Of a stretch of 64,000 nucleotides of DNA, positions 34,158-43,544 are shown one piece after another. This DNA is from Pseudoalteromonas luteoviolacea (GTDB lineage: Bacteria > Pseudomonadota > Gammaproteobacteria > Enterobacterales > Alteromonadaceae), in contig NZ_JWIC01000005.1 of assembly GCF_000814765.1 (NCBI RefSeq), positions 682,001-746,000 of the forward strand, written 5' to 3'. Position 1 is the first letter of the stretch, and each line of letters opens with the position of its first letter. The position numbers and the translations under genes were made by a program. The notes beneath the pieces were generated by a model. That model had not been told where the DNA came from, searched no databases, and saw only the letters and a program-made list of their open reading frames with translations.

Positions 34158-35723
34158 TTATTTAAGATGTATTGTGTTGTTAACTATGCGTGTGATGTTT
34201 TGTGCATTTTTCAATGTTGAATGGTTCGCCATCACATTGCCAATTGCTTGACCATAGCTGGGATTTGCACTGTTTAACGTCACAACAATATCGTTGTTTT
34301 GAGCTTGAATAGTTGAGGTCGCTGCGTATTTCAAAATAGTGATGGTGCGGCTGCGCTGTTTTGGCCGCGCAGGCAATCTTTTAGTGACAATTTCTACGGT
34401 ATGTGCTGATGAAAAGTCTCGCAACACTCGCCATGCGCGCTCAGCACCGTAGTGAGCGATGCCAGGGAACAACCCAGCTGACTCATTGGTGGTCAAATCG
34501 TTATCGCCATTTAAATCCGCATCAGCGCCAATGGTAAAGGTTTTACTAATATTGCCACGCACACCAGAGGCAATCGCTTGCAATGCCCGTTGGGTGGTTA
34601 AATCTCCAAGGCCCGGGTTTTGAGGCCCCTGTCCAAACGTCCACGTATTGACATATTTCGCGGCGTAACCATTCGGGTCATCGCCAATATTTTGATACCG
34701 ATTAGCTGATGTTTTTTGAATGATGGAGAGATCCGCCGCCACCGAACCCAAATGCGGAGTCGATAATGTCGACAAACTTAAAATATCAAACGGGGGAGCG
34801 AGTGCTTGTAAAGCTTGGCTATCCAATCCGCCTTTGCTGTGCGCAATGATATGTACTTTATCGGCTTTAAGCGGCTCCAAAAAGTCACGAATGTGGCCTT
34901 GTAATAACGCAGCATTACCCGCACTTGTTCCGTTAGCAACTAGGCTAAATCTATCGTATAAAATACCTTGCTCGTCTAAATACGCCAGTACACCTGTTGC
35001 AGCGTCATCATCCCAAGTTGATGAGTCTGCGCTGATCCCATGGGCAAGTACATACGGTGCGGCCACTTCAAATTCAATTGCCACCCAATCAACCGACATA
35101 CACCAGTTGTCACCGGCATTCGCAGTGTCTATATCTATTTTTATTTCGTTGATTTGACCAAATTTAATCTCTTCTATGGGAATAGAGATGACATCATCAG
35201 TCCATTGACTATCCTGTCCAATTAAGGTTTTTTTAAAGCGACCGTTAAAATATAAGTCATCAACCTCAGGATTAACTCCAGGTATATTTGCACTACTGTC
35301 GATATCATACACAGGTAAGCTCAAGGTTGCCGTTGCCCCCAACATGCCATTACCAACCAACTTACCTGGGTCTAATAAATAACCTTGGTTGTCGAGTACA
35401 GCACTGTTCACAACCTGAGGAACATCAAGCTGAATTACAAGCGGGCCTCCACTACTAAACGTGCACCCAGTGTCGAGGCCTTGACCTTGGTCAACGACAT
35501 ACACCCCTAACTTTTCTTCTGGAGGAGCGACTGGTGAAGAAGAGGTATGAATAGAGAATACATGAGGTGACTCACTATCTAGCTTATCCATTTGATGCTG
35601 TTGTGCGGCGGTGTGTCCTTCACTGCCCACAGAAATAAAACTCACCCCAGCCATAGCAAGGGCGAACAGTCCATGTTTGGAGGCACTTTTTAAAAAATGC
35701 CCCACTGTGTCTTTAAATTCCAT
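34158..35723 (-). CDS. Secreted alpha/beta-hydrolase (PGAP1/lipase-like)
   Basis: 521 residues. A signal peptide (about 15-35) precedes a beta-sandwich domain (about 70-220), then the hydrolase: Y-V-L-A-H-G-I-S-A-D-S-S-T-W (oxyanion loop) and I-I-A-H-S-K-G-G-L-D-S (nucleophile Ser near 290). G-I-A-H-Y-G-A-E-R-A-W near 425 may hold the His. N-G-D-N-D-L-T-T-N-E is a likely calcium-binding loop. It is the first gene of an operon with the 679-residue surface protein. It probably degrades extracellular lipids or polyesters. Confidence 0.75.
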   Translation of the reverse strand: MEFKDTVGHFLKSASKHGLFALAMAGVSFISVGSEGHTAAQQHQMDKLDSESPHVFSIHTSSSPVAPPEEKLGVYVVDQGQGLDTGCTFSSGGPLVIQLDVPQVVNSAVLDNQGYLLDPGKLVGNGMLGATATLSLPVYDIDSSANIPGVNPEVDDLYFNGRFKKTLIGQDSQWTDDVISIPIEEIKFGQINEIKIDIDTANAGDNWCMSVDWVAIEFEVAAPYVLAHGISADSSTWDDDAATGVLAYLDEQGILYDRFSLVANGTSAGNAALLQGHIRDFLEPLKADKVHIIAHSKGGLDSQALQALAPPFDILSLSTLSTPHLGSVAADLSIIQKTSANRYQNIGDDPNGYAAKYVNTWTFGQGPQNPGLGDLTTQRALQAIASGVRGNISKTFTIGADADLNGDNDLTTNESAGLFPGIAHYGAERAWRVLRDFSSAHTVEIVTKRLPARPKQRSRTITILKYAATSTIQAQNNDIVVTLNSANPSYGQAIGNVMANHSTLKNAQNITRIVNNTIHLK

Positions 35724-36436
35724 ATACGCGTCCTTTTTTCCATATTTTCAGTGTGCTTGTTTTTGCTGTACTTAACCAAATAACGAGGTGATTTACGTTA
35801 GAGCCTCATACAAATAAATTCATATTTAGAGGTTTACATTCGACAGACTGAGCAAGTAATACTCCATCACTACTATGGTCAAATCAGTCATACAAGCCGC
35901 GACATGCTCACACACCCAAACAAGGAACTCAAGTAATCAACATTGCCGTGCTAGCCAAACCAACGCCGTATCTATTACGCACACTCAACCCAAATTGCCT
36001 CTTATTACACCTAATAGATAAGCGTTTTACTTAACATTAAAAATTGATTTATAAAAGGAAAGTACACATAGTCATGTCAAAGATAACACCGTGTCCCTTA
36101 CTCTTGTTAATTGCAAAAGCACAGACTTAAAAATGAAATATATAAGACTAAAGTTTGACGCCATACTTGCTCAAAGCAGCCGAATTTAGATATGTGATGT
36201 AATTTTAAGCTTGCTTAATACACTCGCTAGTCAGCACATAGATTGACTGAGTAGCCATTTCTGCCACAGTTCGCTGCCATAAGCAGTTTAAAACAATGGC
36301 TCACCATATTAGAGGGGCGTAACATTATCGGTAAGAACACTGAACCACAGATCAAAATGCGATAGAGACCAATAAGTATTTGGTTTCTATCGCCACTCCC
36401 GCAATTGAGCAATAAGATATTTGACTTGTGTGTTTA
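35724..36436. other. Long spacer without a recognised gene
   Basis: About 700 bases with only short frames lacking ribosome sites. It contains the promoter side of the lipase operon. The right part may be degraded coding sequence, but I cannot assign it. Confidence 0.4.
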
Positions 36437-36799
36437 TCAATCACCAAACACTAACTTATTCTTATCTAGATCTCTGATATACGCTGAAAATTTAGGGCCA
36501 CGCTGTTTTGGCTCGCCTTCACAGCTTCCACCAAGTGCCAACGCTTTATGATAAAGCCGTGTCACCTCATCGGCACTGCCTACGTTAAACCCCAACATTG
36601 TGCCATTACCATTAGTCGCCGCTTCTTGATTAAACGGTGTGGCCACAGCAAATGCAGCATCAGGATCTTCAGCTTGCCAAAATGTCATTCTATCGGTGGC
36701 ATAAGTTTGCGTAAATGGCGTGTGCTCAAATAGTGCATTGTAAAAATTAATCGCAGCAGGCATATCGTTTGTCCCCACGACAAAGTAGTTCATTTTCAC
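36437..36799 (-). CDS. VOC/glyoxalase-fold protein
   Basis: 120 residues starting at GTG with AAAGGAG 7 bases upstream. The sequence shows the paired beta-alpha-beta-beta-beta modules of vicinal oxygen chelate proteins: M-N-Y-F-V-V-G-T-N-D-M-P-A-A-I-N-F-Y, then G-P-K-F-S-A-Y-I-R-D-L-D-K-N-K-L-V-F. Typical length for a single-subunit VOC protein. The reaction is unknown. Confidence 0.8.
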   Translation of the reverse strand: MKMNYFVVGTNDMPAAINFYNALFEHTPFTQTYATDRMTFWQAEDPDAAFAVATPFNQEAATNGNGTMLGFNVGSADEVTRLYHKALALGGSCEGEPKQRGPKFSAYIRDLDKNKLVFGD

Positions 36800-36906
36800 T
36801 TAGTTTCTCCTTTAAATGGATGAGGTTTTCTTGGTTAGGCAGTATATGTTTGCCCCCTGACACCCCATGTCAGGAGTATCTAAGTGAAAGTCCACACAAG
36901 GTTAAC

Positions 36907-37785
36907 TCACGCCAAAAAAGGATAGGTAAACAAACTAAAATGCAAAAGATTAAAAACAAAGTGAATATAAATAGGCACCAAAATATTGGTTGTTTTTTGA
37001 TAGGCATAAGCACAGCCCAAGCCAAGCAGCGAAGCTATCAAGGTATAAGCTAAGCCACCCGGAAAATGTACAATACCAAACAAGCCCCCTGAAAAGACAA
37101 CCGTTAACCAAAAACCAAATTGGCGATGTTTAAAAGCTTGATAAAATTGCGTTTGTATAAAACCCCGAAAAAATGCCTCTTCTGCATAGCAAGTGATAAA
37201 TAAATTCGTTATCACCCAACCTAGTAAAATTGGGCTCAGCTTTGGGTCCCATTCAACCAAACCGGCAAAGACCCCACCAGCTAACCCACATAAGATCACC
37301 AATGTTGATACAGCAAAGACCTTCACGGCATCTTTACCAGCAGAAGATTGCGTACGCGGTACAACCAAAGCCATCAAAGCAATGGCAACCATCAACTTGT
37401 CAAAATTTAAATGCTTCGAGAATAGCACCGCATTTTCGCTCACTGCATACGAATCAATCACTAACGGGTTATTAAAACCGGGAAAGGCATGCACAAAAAA
37501 CAAAATGGATGTAATAAAAATACCGATCCCAAGTAGCCAGCGAACACCTGCGTGCTTGAATACACTGAAACCAAAACTCATCGCAAATAAGCTGAAGATC
37601 CCAAGCAAGCCAGCAACATCAACAATACCAAAATAGTAAGCAAATACGGTAGATAAGACAGCCATAGCCACTGCCGTGCGATGCAGTAAAAAAGTAAGGG
37701 CACAAATAGATAACAATGCTGGAAGAAAGGCAATGACGATACCAGCGTTTAACGTCAAGCCGAATAGTTCAAAAGGTGAATTCAT
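36907..37785 (-). CDS. CPBP family intramembrane metalloprotease (CAAX protease-like)
   Basis: 292 residues from the ATG at 37785, with about eight membrane segments. The CPBP motifs are present: E-E-A-F-F-R-G (about residue 200), F-G-I-V-H-F near 240, and H-F-V-F-N-L-L-H near the end. These glutamate/His residues bind the catalytic metal. The gene lies 139 bases downstream of the lanthipeptide-like precursor on the same strand. CPBP proteins are known in bacteriocin loci as immunity or processing factors, so it may cleave that leader or protect the cell; this is inference. Confidence 0.8.
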   Translation of the reverse strand: MNSPFELFGLTLNAGIVIAFLPALLSICALTFLLHRTAVAMAVLSTVFAYYFGIVDVAGLLGIFSLFAMSFGFSVFKHAGVRWLLGIGIFITSILFFVHAFPGFNNPLVIDSYAVSENAVLFSKHLNFDKLMVAIALMALVVPRTQSSAGKDAVKVFAVSTLVILCGLAGGVFAGLVEWDPKLSPILLGWVITNLFITCYAEEAFFRGFIQTQFYQAFKHRQFGFWLTVVFSGGLFGIVHFPGGLAYTLIASLLGLGCAYAYQKTTNILVPIYIHFVFNLLHFSLFTYPFLA

Positions 37786-37923
37786 CTTCAATGCTGCTTA
37801 TATTGGTATTTTTTACACATAAATGGAAAAAATATTAACTTTTACAACATTGTACGTTAAAGCACCTCTTGAACTATATTTATTTTTAACTTCAATTTTT
37901 GCCCAGCAAAGCCAGACTAAAGA

Positions 37924-38085
37924 TTAACTACAAATGATTGCTGTTGGGCAAAATACTGGTGCAGTATGGCAGGCACCATAATCTTTGCTATACGCCGATG
38001 CACCACCACCAATTTGGCGTGTTTGTTTATTGTTTAAATTTTTATGACTGCTTAGTTCTTTTAAATTTACTTTGTTCAGCTTCAT
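37924..38085 (-). CDS. Lanthipeptide-like RiPP precursor with a GGG leader end
   Basis: 53 residues. AGGA lies 6 bases before the ATG. The leader is M-K-L-N-K-V-N-L-K-E-L-S-S-H-K-N-L-N, then T-R-Q-I-G-G-G, a double-glycine-type protease site. The core of about 25 residues, A-S-A-Y-S-K-D-Y-G-A-C-H-T-A-P-V-F-C, ends with P-T-A-I-I-C-S; it has three Cys and five Ser/Thr. The pattern resembles class-I lanthipeptide-like precursors of Bacteroidota and Gammaproteobacteria. No dehydratase or cyclase lies in the window. A CPBP protease gene follows on the same strand. Confidence 0.7.
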   Translation of the reverse strand: MKLNKVNLKELSSHKNLNNKQTRQIGGGASAYSKDYGACHTAPVFCPTAIICS

Positions 38086-38390
38086 ACTCATTCCTATTTA
38101 ATTTTCAACCTTTATCAAGTAGACAAGCGCATTTTTTTATTGCACTTATCTAAACACGACTTTGTTTAATTAATGAGCACAATGCAAGTTAAAAATATGC
38201 GTAATGTACATCCAAAAACACATAAACCTTATTTAACAGCAACTTGTAAAGGTTGAAAAATAATCATCTCCCGTAAATTAGTCAGCATTGATGAAGGGTA
38301 GACTTGAAATTTATTTTTACGCTTAAAACATAAAATAGTCATAATAAGCAAAGTCGAACCGGTGGTGAGCACGGATTGTAATCAATAGAT
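38086..38390. other. Spacer between alkC and the RiPP precursor
   Basis: No gene seen. It should contain the promoter of the leftward precursor gene. Confidence 0.4.
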
Positions 38391-39518
38391 TTACATCGTC
38401 AGCTCAAACTCCGTTTGGGCAACTACGTTGCCGTTTACCTGTAATTCCACTGTGTGTGTACCCGGGTAATAAGTGCGTGTTGTGATCGGTTTAATGGTAT
38501 GCTTCTTTTTGACTCTTATATCACTATGCGCTGCCAACTCCATTGTTTTCCATTTAAACACTTTAGGTGATGTTGAACCATTGGCCTTTTGATGATGCAC
38601 AATATAATCTATCATCAAAGGCTGAGACACATCACTGCTGCTTGACAGTTCAGCAACTAACTCAATATGACTGCCAAATACAAGAGTGGGTGAAGACACA
38701 CTTAATGTCACTGATGACAATGCCACCTCAGCATAGCCCAACGCGAGTAATGTTGGTTTGTGCCCTGCCTTTATCAATGTTCGACATGCATGCCTAATGA
38801 GTGCGACGCGCTCAGGTGAGGCATTTTTAAGCCAGCTTTTCGCGATGTTACACACCGTATCGGGATGATCTTTGGAAATATCATTGAGGTTATTTGCCAC
38901 AGAGCGCCTAACATATTCACTGGGGTCGTCTTTTAATACTTCCAATAAACCAATCACAGGGTCTGGATCCTCAACATATTTTTTTAATCTCAAACCCCAT
39001 GGCAATCTAGGTCGGCACCCTTCACTTGCCAACCTTCTGACATTTAGATTGTCATCATTTGCCCATGTTTTCATCACATCAAATGTGCGCTCAGGCTCTG
39101 CGTCTAAAAAATGCCGTATCGCAAATTCTGATGTATTACGCTTCGTCATTTCTTTGAGCAGTTCCATGGCACGCTCAAACTGTCCTTGCCCTTCATTGGC
39201 AACGTATTGTGCCATTGGTAAAATTGCCCAACCCGAAATACCCCGTTCATTGCTCGTTGCTAAAGTCCAATCCCCCTGGATTTTATCTCCTAAAGACTGC
39301 TCAATCACCCTTGCAGCGGCTTCAAAATCATCAGGAAGATACGCAGCCATCGCCTCACTGATCCGCAGGCTTCGCTGTTTAAATTCCAATTCGTCGAACT
39401 CTTTCTCGACATGTGAAATAAAACCATCAGACAAAAATTCAGGGAAATTACGACTAAAATGTAGCGCCATAAGACGAACAAGTTCTAAATTAAAAACGTT
39501 TTTAAAAGGTTCTGGCAT
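38391..39518 (-). CDS. alkC: DNA alkylation repair protein, AlkC family
   Basis: 375 residues. The N-terminus M-P-E-P-F-K-N-V-F-N...L-A-L-H-F-S-R and E-F-D-E-L-E-F-K-Q-R-S-L-R-I are typical of AlkC. Residues about 1-255 are HEAT-like repeats (for example N-V-R-R-L-A-S-E-G and Y-V-R-R-S-V-A-N-N-L-N-D-I). The C-terminal 110 residues form an Ig-like domain, as in the AlkC variants that carry one. AlkC is a non-base-flipping glycosylase that removes 3-methyladenine and related lesions. Confidence 0.88.
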   Translation of the reverse strand: MPEPFKNVFNLELVRLMALHFSRNFPEFLSDGFISHVEKEFDELEFKQRSLRISEAMAAYLPDDFEAAARVIEQSLGDKIQGDWTLATSNERGISGWAILPMAQYVANEGQGQFERAMELLKEMTKRNTSEFAIRHFLDAEPERTFDVMKTWANDDNLNVRRLASEGCRPRLPWGLRLKKYVEDPDPVIGLLEVLKDDPSEYVRRSVANNLNDISKDHPDTVCNIAKSWLKNASPERVALIRHACRTLIKAGHKPTLLALGYAEVALSSVTLSVSSPTLVFGSHIELVAELSSSSDVSQPLMIDYIVHHQKANGSTSPKVFKWKTMELAAHSDIRVKKKHTIKPITTRTYYPGTHTVELQVNGNVVAQTEFELTM

Positions 39519-39817
39519 TGGGTTTAAACTCTTGTGTTAACAATGGGCTTACTCGCTTGTAAAGTAACACAAAAAGTTTAACTAATGCATTAAGATCTAA
39601 AGTTGTAGGCGCACCAAATGAAAATCCAACGCTACAATACGGTTGCCTGTAAACGACCGGATGATCTTGTCTGTCCTCAGTCATTGGCTATACAGGACTT
39701 TAAACACGCCTGCTCAAGATCAATTCCCCTTACTATTTCACACGAGTTGTCTTGAACATGTAAGCACTTGAGATGTAAACTAACTGTAACATCAATGTTC
39801 CAAAAAAGGAGCTTCTC

Positions 39818-40147
39818 ATGGATAAACCCAAACCTGTTGTACAGGCTAATAGTCAGCATAACAAAGCAGAGGATGCATTAGAGCAATTTACCAAACAAAA
39901 TAAAGAGCAGATCCCAAACGGTCCGATCACGAGTGGCAAGTTCTTTGAAGCGTTAAGCGATATTTATGTCAGATATTGCGATATGTCCGCCAAGTTAGTT
40001 AGACATGATAAAAAAATAGTGGCATTTAGTGTTGACTATGAAACCCGTAAAACAGATGGCTTATGGAGCACTCACCCTTGTTATAAAGTGCACTTTTCTG
40101 ACCAAGAAATCTTGCCATTTTCAATTTCAAAACCGTTAACTACTTAA
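39818..40147 (+). CDS. Small soluble hypothetical protein
   Basis: 109 residues with AAAAGGAG 6-7 bases before the ATG. The N-terminus is polar and helical, and the C-terminal half contains beta strands (K-K-I-V-A-F-S-V-D-Y-E, H-P-C-Y-K-V-H-F). No signal peptide and no family recognised. A perfect hairpin follows. Confidence 0.65.
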   Translation: MDKPKPVVQANSQHNKAEDALEQFTKQNKEQIPNGPITSGKFFEALSDIYVRYCDMSAKLVRHDKKIVAFSVDYETRKTDGLWSTHPCYKVHFSDQEILPFSISKPLTT

Positions 40148-40177
40148 ATTTACAAGGTTTAATACGCTTAATGTTAA

Positions 40178-40201
40178 ACGATGCCAAATACTTGGCATCG
40201 T
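40178..40201. terminator. Hairpin after the 109-residue gene
   Basis: ACGATGCCAA and TTGGCATCGT form a perfect 10-bp stem with a 4-base loop. There is no T-run on the plus strand, so termination strength is uncertain. Confidence 0.5.
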
Positions 40202-40500
40202 GAATGCTCAATTGACCTTCAGCTATTTTACATCAAGTAATATTGGGTCACTATTATCATCATCATTATAGATATGATCAGCTCGAATTAATTAAACCAA
40301 CATATCATGACGCTTCACCCTCGAATAATGGTCTAGCCATATTGAAAACTGAACAAATTTCAAACAAAAAGGTTACCACTATCATGGTATTAAACACACC
40401 GGTGATTATTGTTCTATTGTCAGCTTCAACCCTGAATAGCCAAAGATTGACTGATTGTCGTTCTCGCTAAGGCGCACTCGCTTTCAATGAAACACGTAGC
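40202..40500. other. Spacer without a recognised gene
   Basis: The only plus-strand frame (40243-40470) lacks a ribosome site and has an unusual composition, so I do not accept it. Confidence 0.4.
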
Positions 40501-40944
40501 TTAGAACCGATAACCAAGATTCCAAAGTAACCCGACTTCTCTTTCCTCTTCATACGTTACCTTGCTAAAAAGCGGATGATACTCATCTCTTCGAATATAA
40601 CCTATGCCCGTACCGATCTCCCAACCAGAATCGTGAAATCCATTAAAGTGGTAAGTATAGGTCAACCCTAAAATATCTGTTTTATGATTAAATATGGTAT
40701 GAAACCGTCCAAAGTTGATACCCACAGAATGATGGGGCTCATCTGGCAATTGAAATTGTGCGCCTGCGGCCACGCCAGGAATCCCCAAGGCTGCGAAATA
40801 CCGAATGTCGTCGACTTTGACCGCGGCCTGAGCACCTAACACCCCTGCATACTGTGACCCAATTCCAGCTGCCAATTCAAACTCTGCAGAGAAGGCAGAA
40901 AATGATGACAGCATCATCGCAACGGGGAGTATTTTTTTTCGCAT
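40501..40944 (-). CDS. Small outer-membrane beta-barrel-like protein
   Basis: 147 residues from the ATG preceded by AAGGAG; longer upstream frame ignored. A signal peptide M-R-K-K-I...A-F-S-A (about 1-19) is followed by alternating strands (G-I-G-S-Q-Y-A-G-V-L-G, Y-T-Y-H-F-N-G, I-G-T-G-I-G-Y-I) and a terminal aromatic (N-L-G-Y-R-F), as in outer-membrane barrels. Function unknown. Confidence 0.7.
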   Translation of the reverse strand: MRKKILPVAMMLSSFSAFSAEFELAAGIGSQYAGVLGAQAAVKVDDIRYFAALGIPGVAAGAQFQLPDEPHHSVGINFGRFHTIFNHKTDILGLTYTYHFNGFHDSGWEIGTGIGYIRRDEYHPLFSKVTYEEEREVGLLWNLGYRF

Positions 40945-41217
40945 TAACTGGCTCCTTATAATGCGTAATAATAAAAAGGTAAATAGAAATACTATCAAAA
41001 AACGACGACAATCTAATTTAATATTTAATAAAACGCAATTGTATTAAGCGAAAAATCACTCGTACTAGCTAAAAACAATACCTCCCATAGGCAATTGAGA
41101 AGATAATAACTCACTAGGTGAATAATGCTCATTATCCGATATTTGTTTTAAATTAAATAAAGTGGTAATTTACTATTGGTTTTTAGCATTAATTTATTCA
41201 ACAAGGAAAGTTTGTTC

Positions 41218-41451
41218 ATGAAAGTTCATAGGAAGGAACGTATTTTAAAGTTATTTTTCCCACAGCTCTTTGCAAAATACCTTGCAAGATCTCCAAAACT
41301 GCTCATGGGCATAGTCATTTTTTTGATATTACTCATCGTGTTTATTATTAAAATCGCAACATTTGCGATTTACTCTTTTTTATTCGGCGCACTCCTATTT
41401 GTTGGCTGGCAAAGTTGGAATGCAACTAAACGCCGATTTAAAAAACAATAA
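41218..41451 (+). CDS. Small two-segment inner-membrane protein
   Basis: 77 residues from the ATG at 41218, with AAGGAAAG upstream. A basic N-terminus is followed by hydrophobic segments at about 28-46 and 49-64 and a basic tail (K-R-R-F-K-K-Q). A GTCACC/GGTGAC hairpin (41475-41497) follows. No family recognised. Confidence 0.6.
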   Translation: MKVHRKERILKLFFPQLFAKYLARSPKLLMGIVIFLILLIVFIIKIATFAIYSFLFGALLFVGWQSWNATKRRFKKQ

Positions 41452-41504
41452 AACGCATAACATCTCCCTATTTGTCACCCCGTATGACGAGGTGACCGAG
41501 TTTA

Positions 41505-43352
41505 TTACTGCACAAGCTGGTAGCTATTACCTAATTCATCTTGTATTACATAAGCGATGCCGCCAGCAGCAGTGACATTCAGTGGTTCAGTCAATATACG
41601 ACTTGCGTAGTGCCAACCATCAGGCAAAGTTAATCGCTGCCCTAATTCCTTTAAGTCATCCATTTGCAATGACGCATCCGAAATACGGCTAAACGATTGC
41701 ATCACGTAAACTTGGCCTTGGTTGTCGGTAATTTCATAAACACGTCTGCCTTGGTAAAAATGCCATGTATTATTTCTAGATACTTCTGCGGCAAGATATG
41801 GCGCTTGTTCACCACCTGCCGCACTGATATCAGCTGTGGTCAGCAAGCGCATTTTGACATCACCAAATTGACGAAACTCAGTGTCTGCATCAAGCGTGAT
41901 TGTGTCACCACCTCGGCTTTCATCCACCACAAAAAAGCGCGGACCATTCGGTATTGCGCTCAACGCATCGTATTGCTGTGCAACCTCATCAAAATCAATG
42001 ACATCCCACTGGGCCTGACGGCACATATCAACGCCAGGGGTGCCCCATACTTGCGCAACGACTTTACCGTCTTGCTGATAAGGCAATAAAATTTCACAGT
42101 AACGCATGTTGTAGCTTGGGCCCCCTGTGACAAGTGGTTCTTGCACTGCCGTCGATTGCATAAATGCTAAAAAGTGCAGCGCCAAGTCCTCCCCTACATC
42201 ATCTTGAATAAAATGCCCTGCAGGAAAACGTCGGTGATCAGCCCCGTCAGCCCCTGGAACATGGTTAACCCATTTTTGTTGGTTCGATTCGCTCCCAAGC
42301 CCCGTATCGTACTCACCGGCGTTAAACATAAATGGATTATGATAAGCCCCTAATGTCTGCCACGCAGGCAACGTTTGCATCTCAATACCGGATAACATGG
42401 ACGGAAACGCACGAATCGCCGCTTTATAGTGCACATTTGGATACGGTGCGTTATAAGCTGTGACCTCCGCATCGCTCAATTCAATTGCTGAAAGCTTTTG
42501 GACAACATCACCTGCCATCAACTCAGGAACACTGGCTGCATAATTGATCCACTGCTGAAATCCCTCTACACGATCACTGGACCGCGAATCAAAAAACGTA
42601 CTCGCATCTGCGGTGATAGACTCATCAATTTCAAAGCTAGGTAACAGATATGGATTACTGCCTGTCGGAATAATTGGCATATCACCATTGGCGACCACGA
42701 TTCTCGCAAACCGCTCAGACATATTACCCGCTATTCTCAAACCAATAAGACTACCCCAATCTTGTACAAACAAATTAATGTCTGTGAGTTGCAACTGATT
42801 AATAAATGCCTTAGTCCAAGCCACATGATGCTCATATTGATGCACAGAGGTATTCACAGGTTTATCTGATTTACCCATCCCCATATTATCCAGCGCAATC
42901 ACGCGATAACCAGCATCTGCTAAGATTGGGATCATTTTACGATATAGATATGACCAACTTGGCTGACCATGAAGCATCAGTACCACCTCACCCTCTTTTG
43001 GTCCTTCGTCAACATAATGTAATCTCAGTCCTTCGAGCTCTATATAGTTAGCTGAAAAGTCATAGCCGGGTAAGTCATCAAAGCAGATATCTGGTGTTCT
43101 AATAAACTCCACGCCTTTGGCTGTAGTCAACGTATTAATCTCAGCCTTTAAACACGCATCGCTCAATGGGCCTGTGGACGGCCTCGTCTCAACCGATGAT
43201 TGAACAGCGGTTTCTTCTACAGAGACAACTGCATCATCGTCATCGTTACATGCCACCAATAAGCCACTTAGTAAGCACACCCCAAGTACTTTTTGTAAAG
43301 CCACCGCAGAGGGTGTCAACTTAAACTGTTTTTCTCGTATGTTATAAACCAT
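41505..43352 (-). CDS. Haloalkane-dehalogenase-like alpha/beta-hydrolase lipoprotein
   Basis: 615 residues. The lipobox L-L-V-A-C lies near residue 35. The hydrolase domain (about 90-400) shows L-H-G-Q-P-S-W-S-Y-L-Y-R (oxyanion/halide loop), N-M-G-M-G-K-S-D, the nucleophile Asp in V-Q-D-W-G-S-L-I-G (about 197), and a His in A-G-H-F-I-Q-D-D (about 379). These are haloalkane dehalogenase features. The extra C-terminal 200 residues are beta-rich and not recognised; they are unusual for the family. The gene is divergent from the histidine kinase, which might control it. Confidence 0.78.
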   Translation of the reverse strand: MVYNIREKQFKLTPSAVALQKVLGVCLLSGLLVACNDDDDAVVSVEETAVQSSVETRPSTGPLSDACLKAEINTLTTAKGVEFIRTPDICFDDLPGYDFSANYIELEGLRLHYVDEGPKEGEVVLMLHGQPSWSYLYRKMIPILADAGYRVIALDNMGMGKSDKPVNTSVHQYEHHVAWTKAFINQLQLTDINLFVQDWGSLIGLRIAGNMSERFARIVVANGDMPIIPTGSNPYLLPSFEIDESITADASTFFDSRSSDRVEGFQQWINYAASVPELMAGDVVQKLSAIELSDAEVTAYNAPYPNVHYKAAIRAFPSMLSGIEMQTLPAWQTLGAYHNPFMFNAGEYDTGLGSESNQQKWVNHVPGADGADHRRFPAGHFIQDDVGEDLALHFLAFMQSTAVQEPLVTGGPSYNMRYCEILLPYQQDGKVVAQVWGTPGVDMCRQAQWDVIDFDEVAQQYDALSAIPNGPRFFVVDESRGGDTITLDADTEFRQFGDVKMRLLTTADISAAGGEQAPYLAAEVSRNNTWHFYQGRRVYEITDNQGQVYVMQSFSRISDASLQMDDLKELGQRLTLPDGWHYASRILTEPLNVTAAGGIAYVIQDELGNSYQLVQ

Positions 43353-43544
43353 GTTTGTTTTCCTTATGTCTCAGCTGACAATTACTTGTCGTGTTGAGAC
43401 ATAGGAATATCACCGCAAATAGCTGTGACGTAGTCAGTTGTGTGCAGATGGTGTAAAAGTCTGTATCAATGGTGTTTTCGCGGCGTATCATCAAAATGCG
43501 TTTACTTGTACCATGCAACATATCGCTAATTGCAGGACTATTAA

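Noticed and set aside
36227..36412. Minus-strand frame of 61 codons with a transposase-like flavour
   Set aside because: No start signal and no motif that I could tie to a known family.
37938..38153. Plus-strand frame of 71 codons
   Set aside because: It is the antisense of the RiPP precursor gene, with no ribosome site; the minus-strand peptide has a leader, a core and AGGA.
40243..40470. Plus-strand frame of 75 codons
   Set aside because: No ribosome site; composition unlike a protein and region otherwise non-coding.
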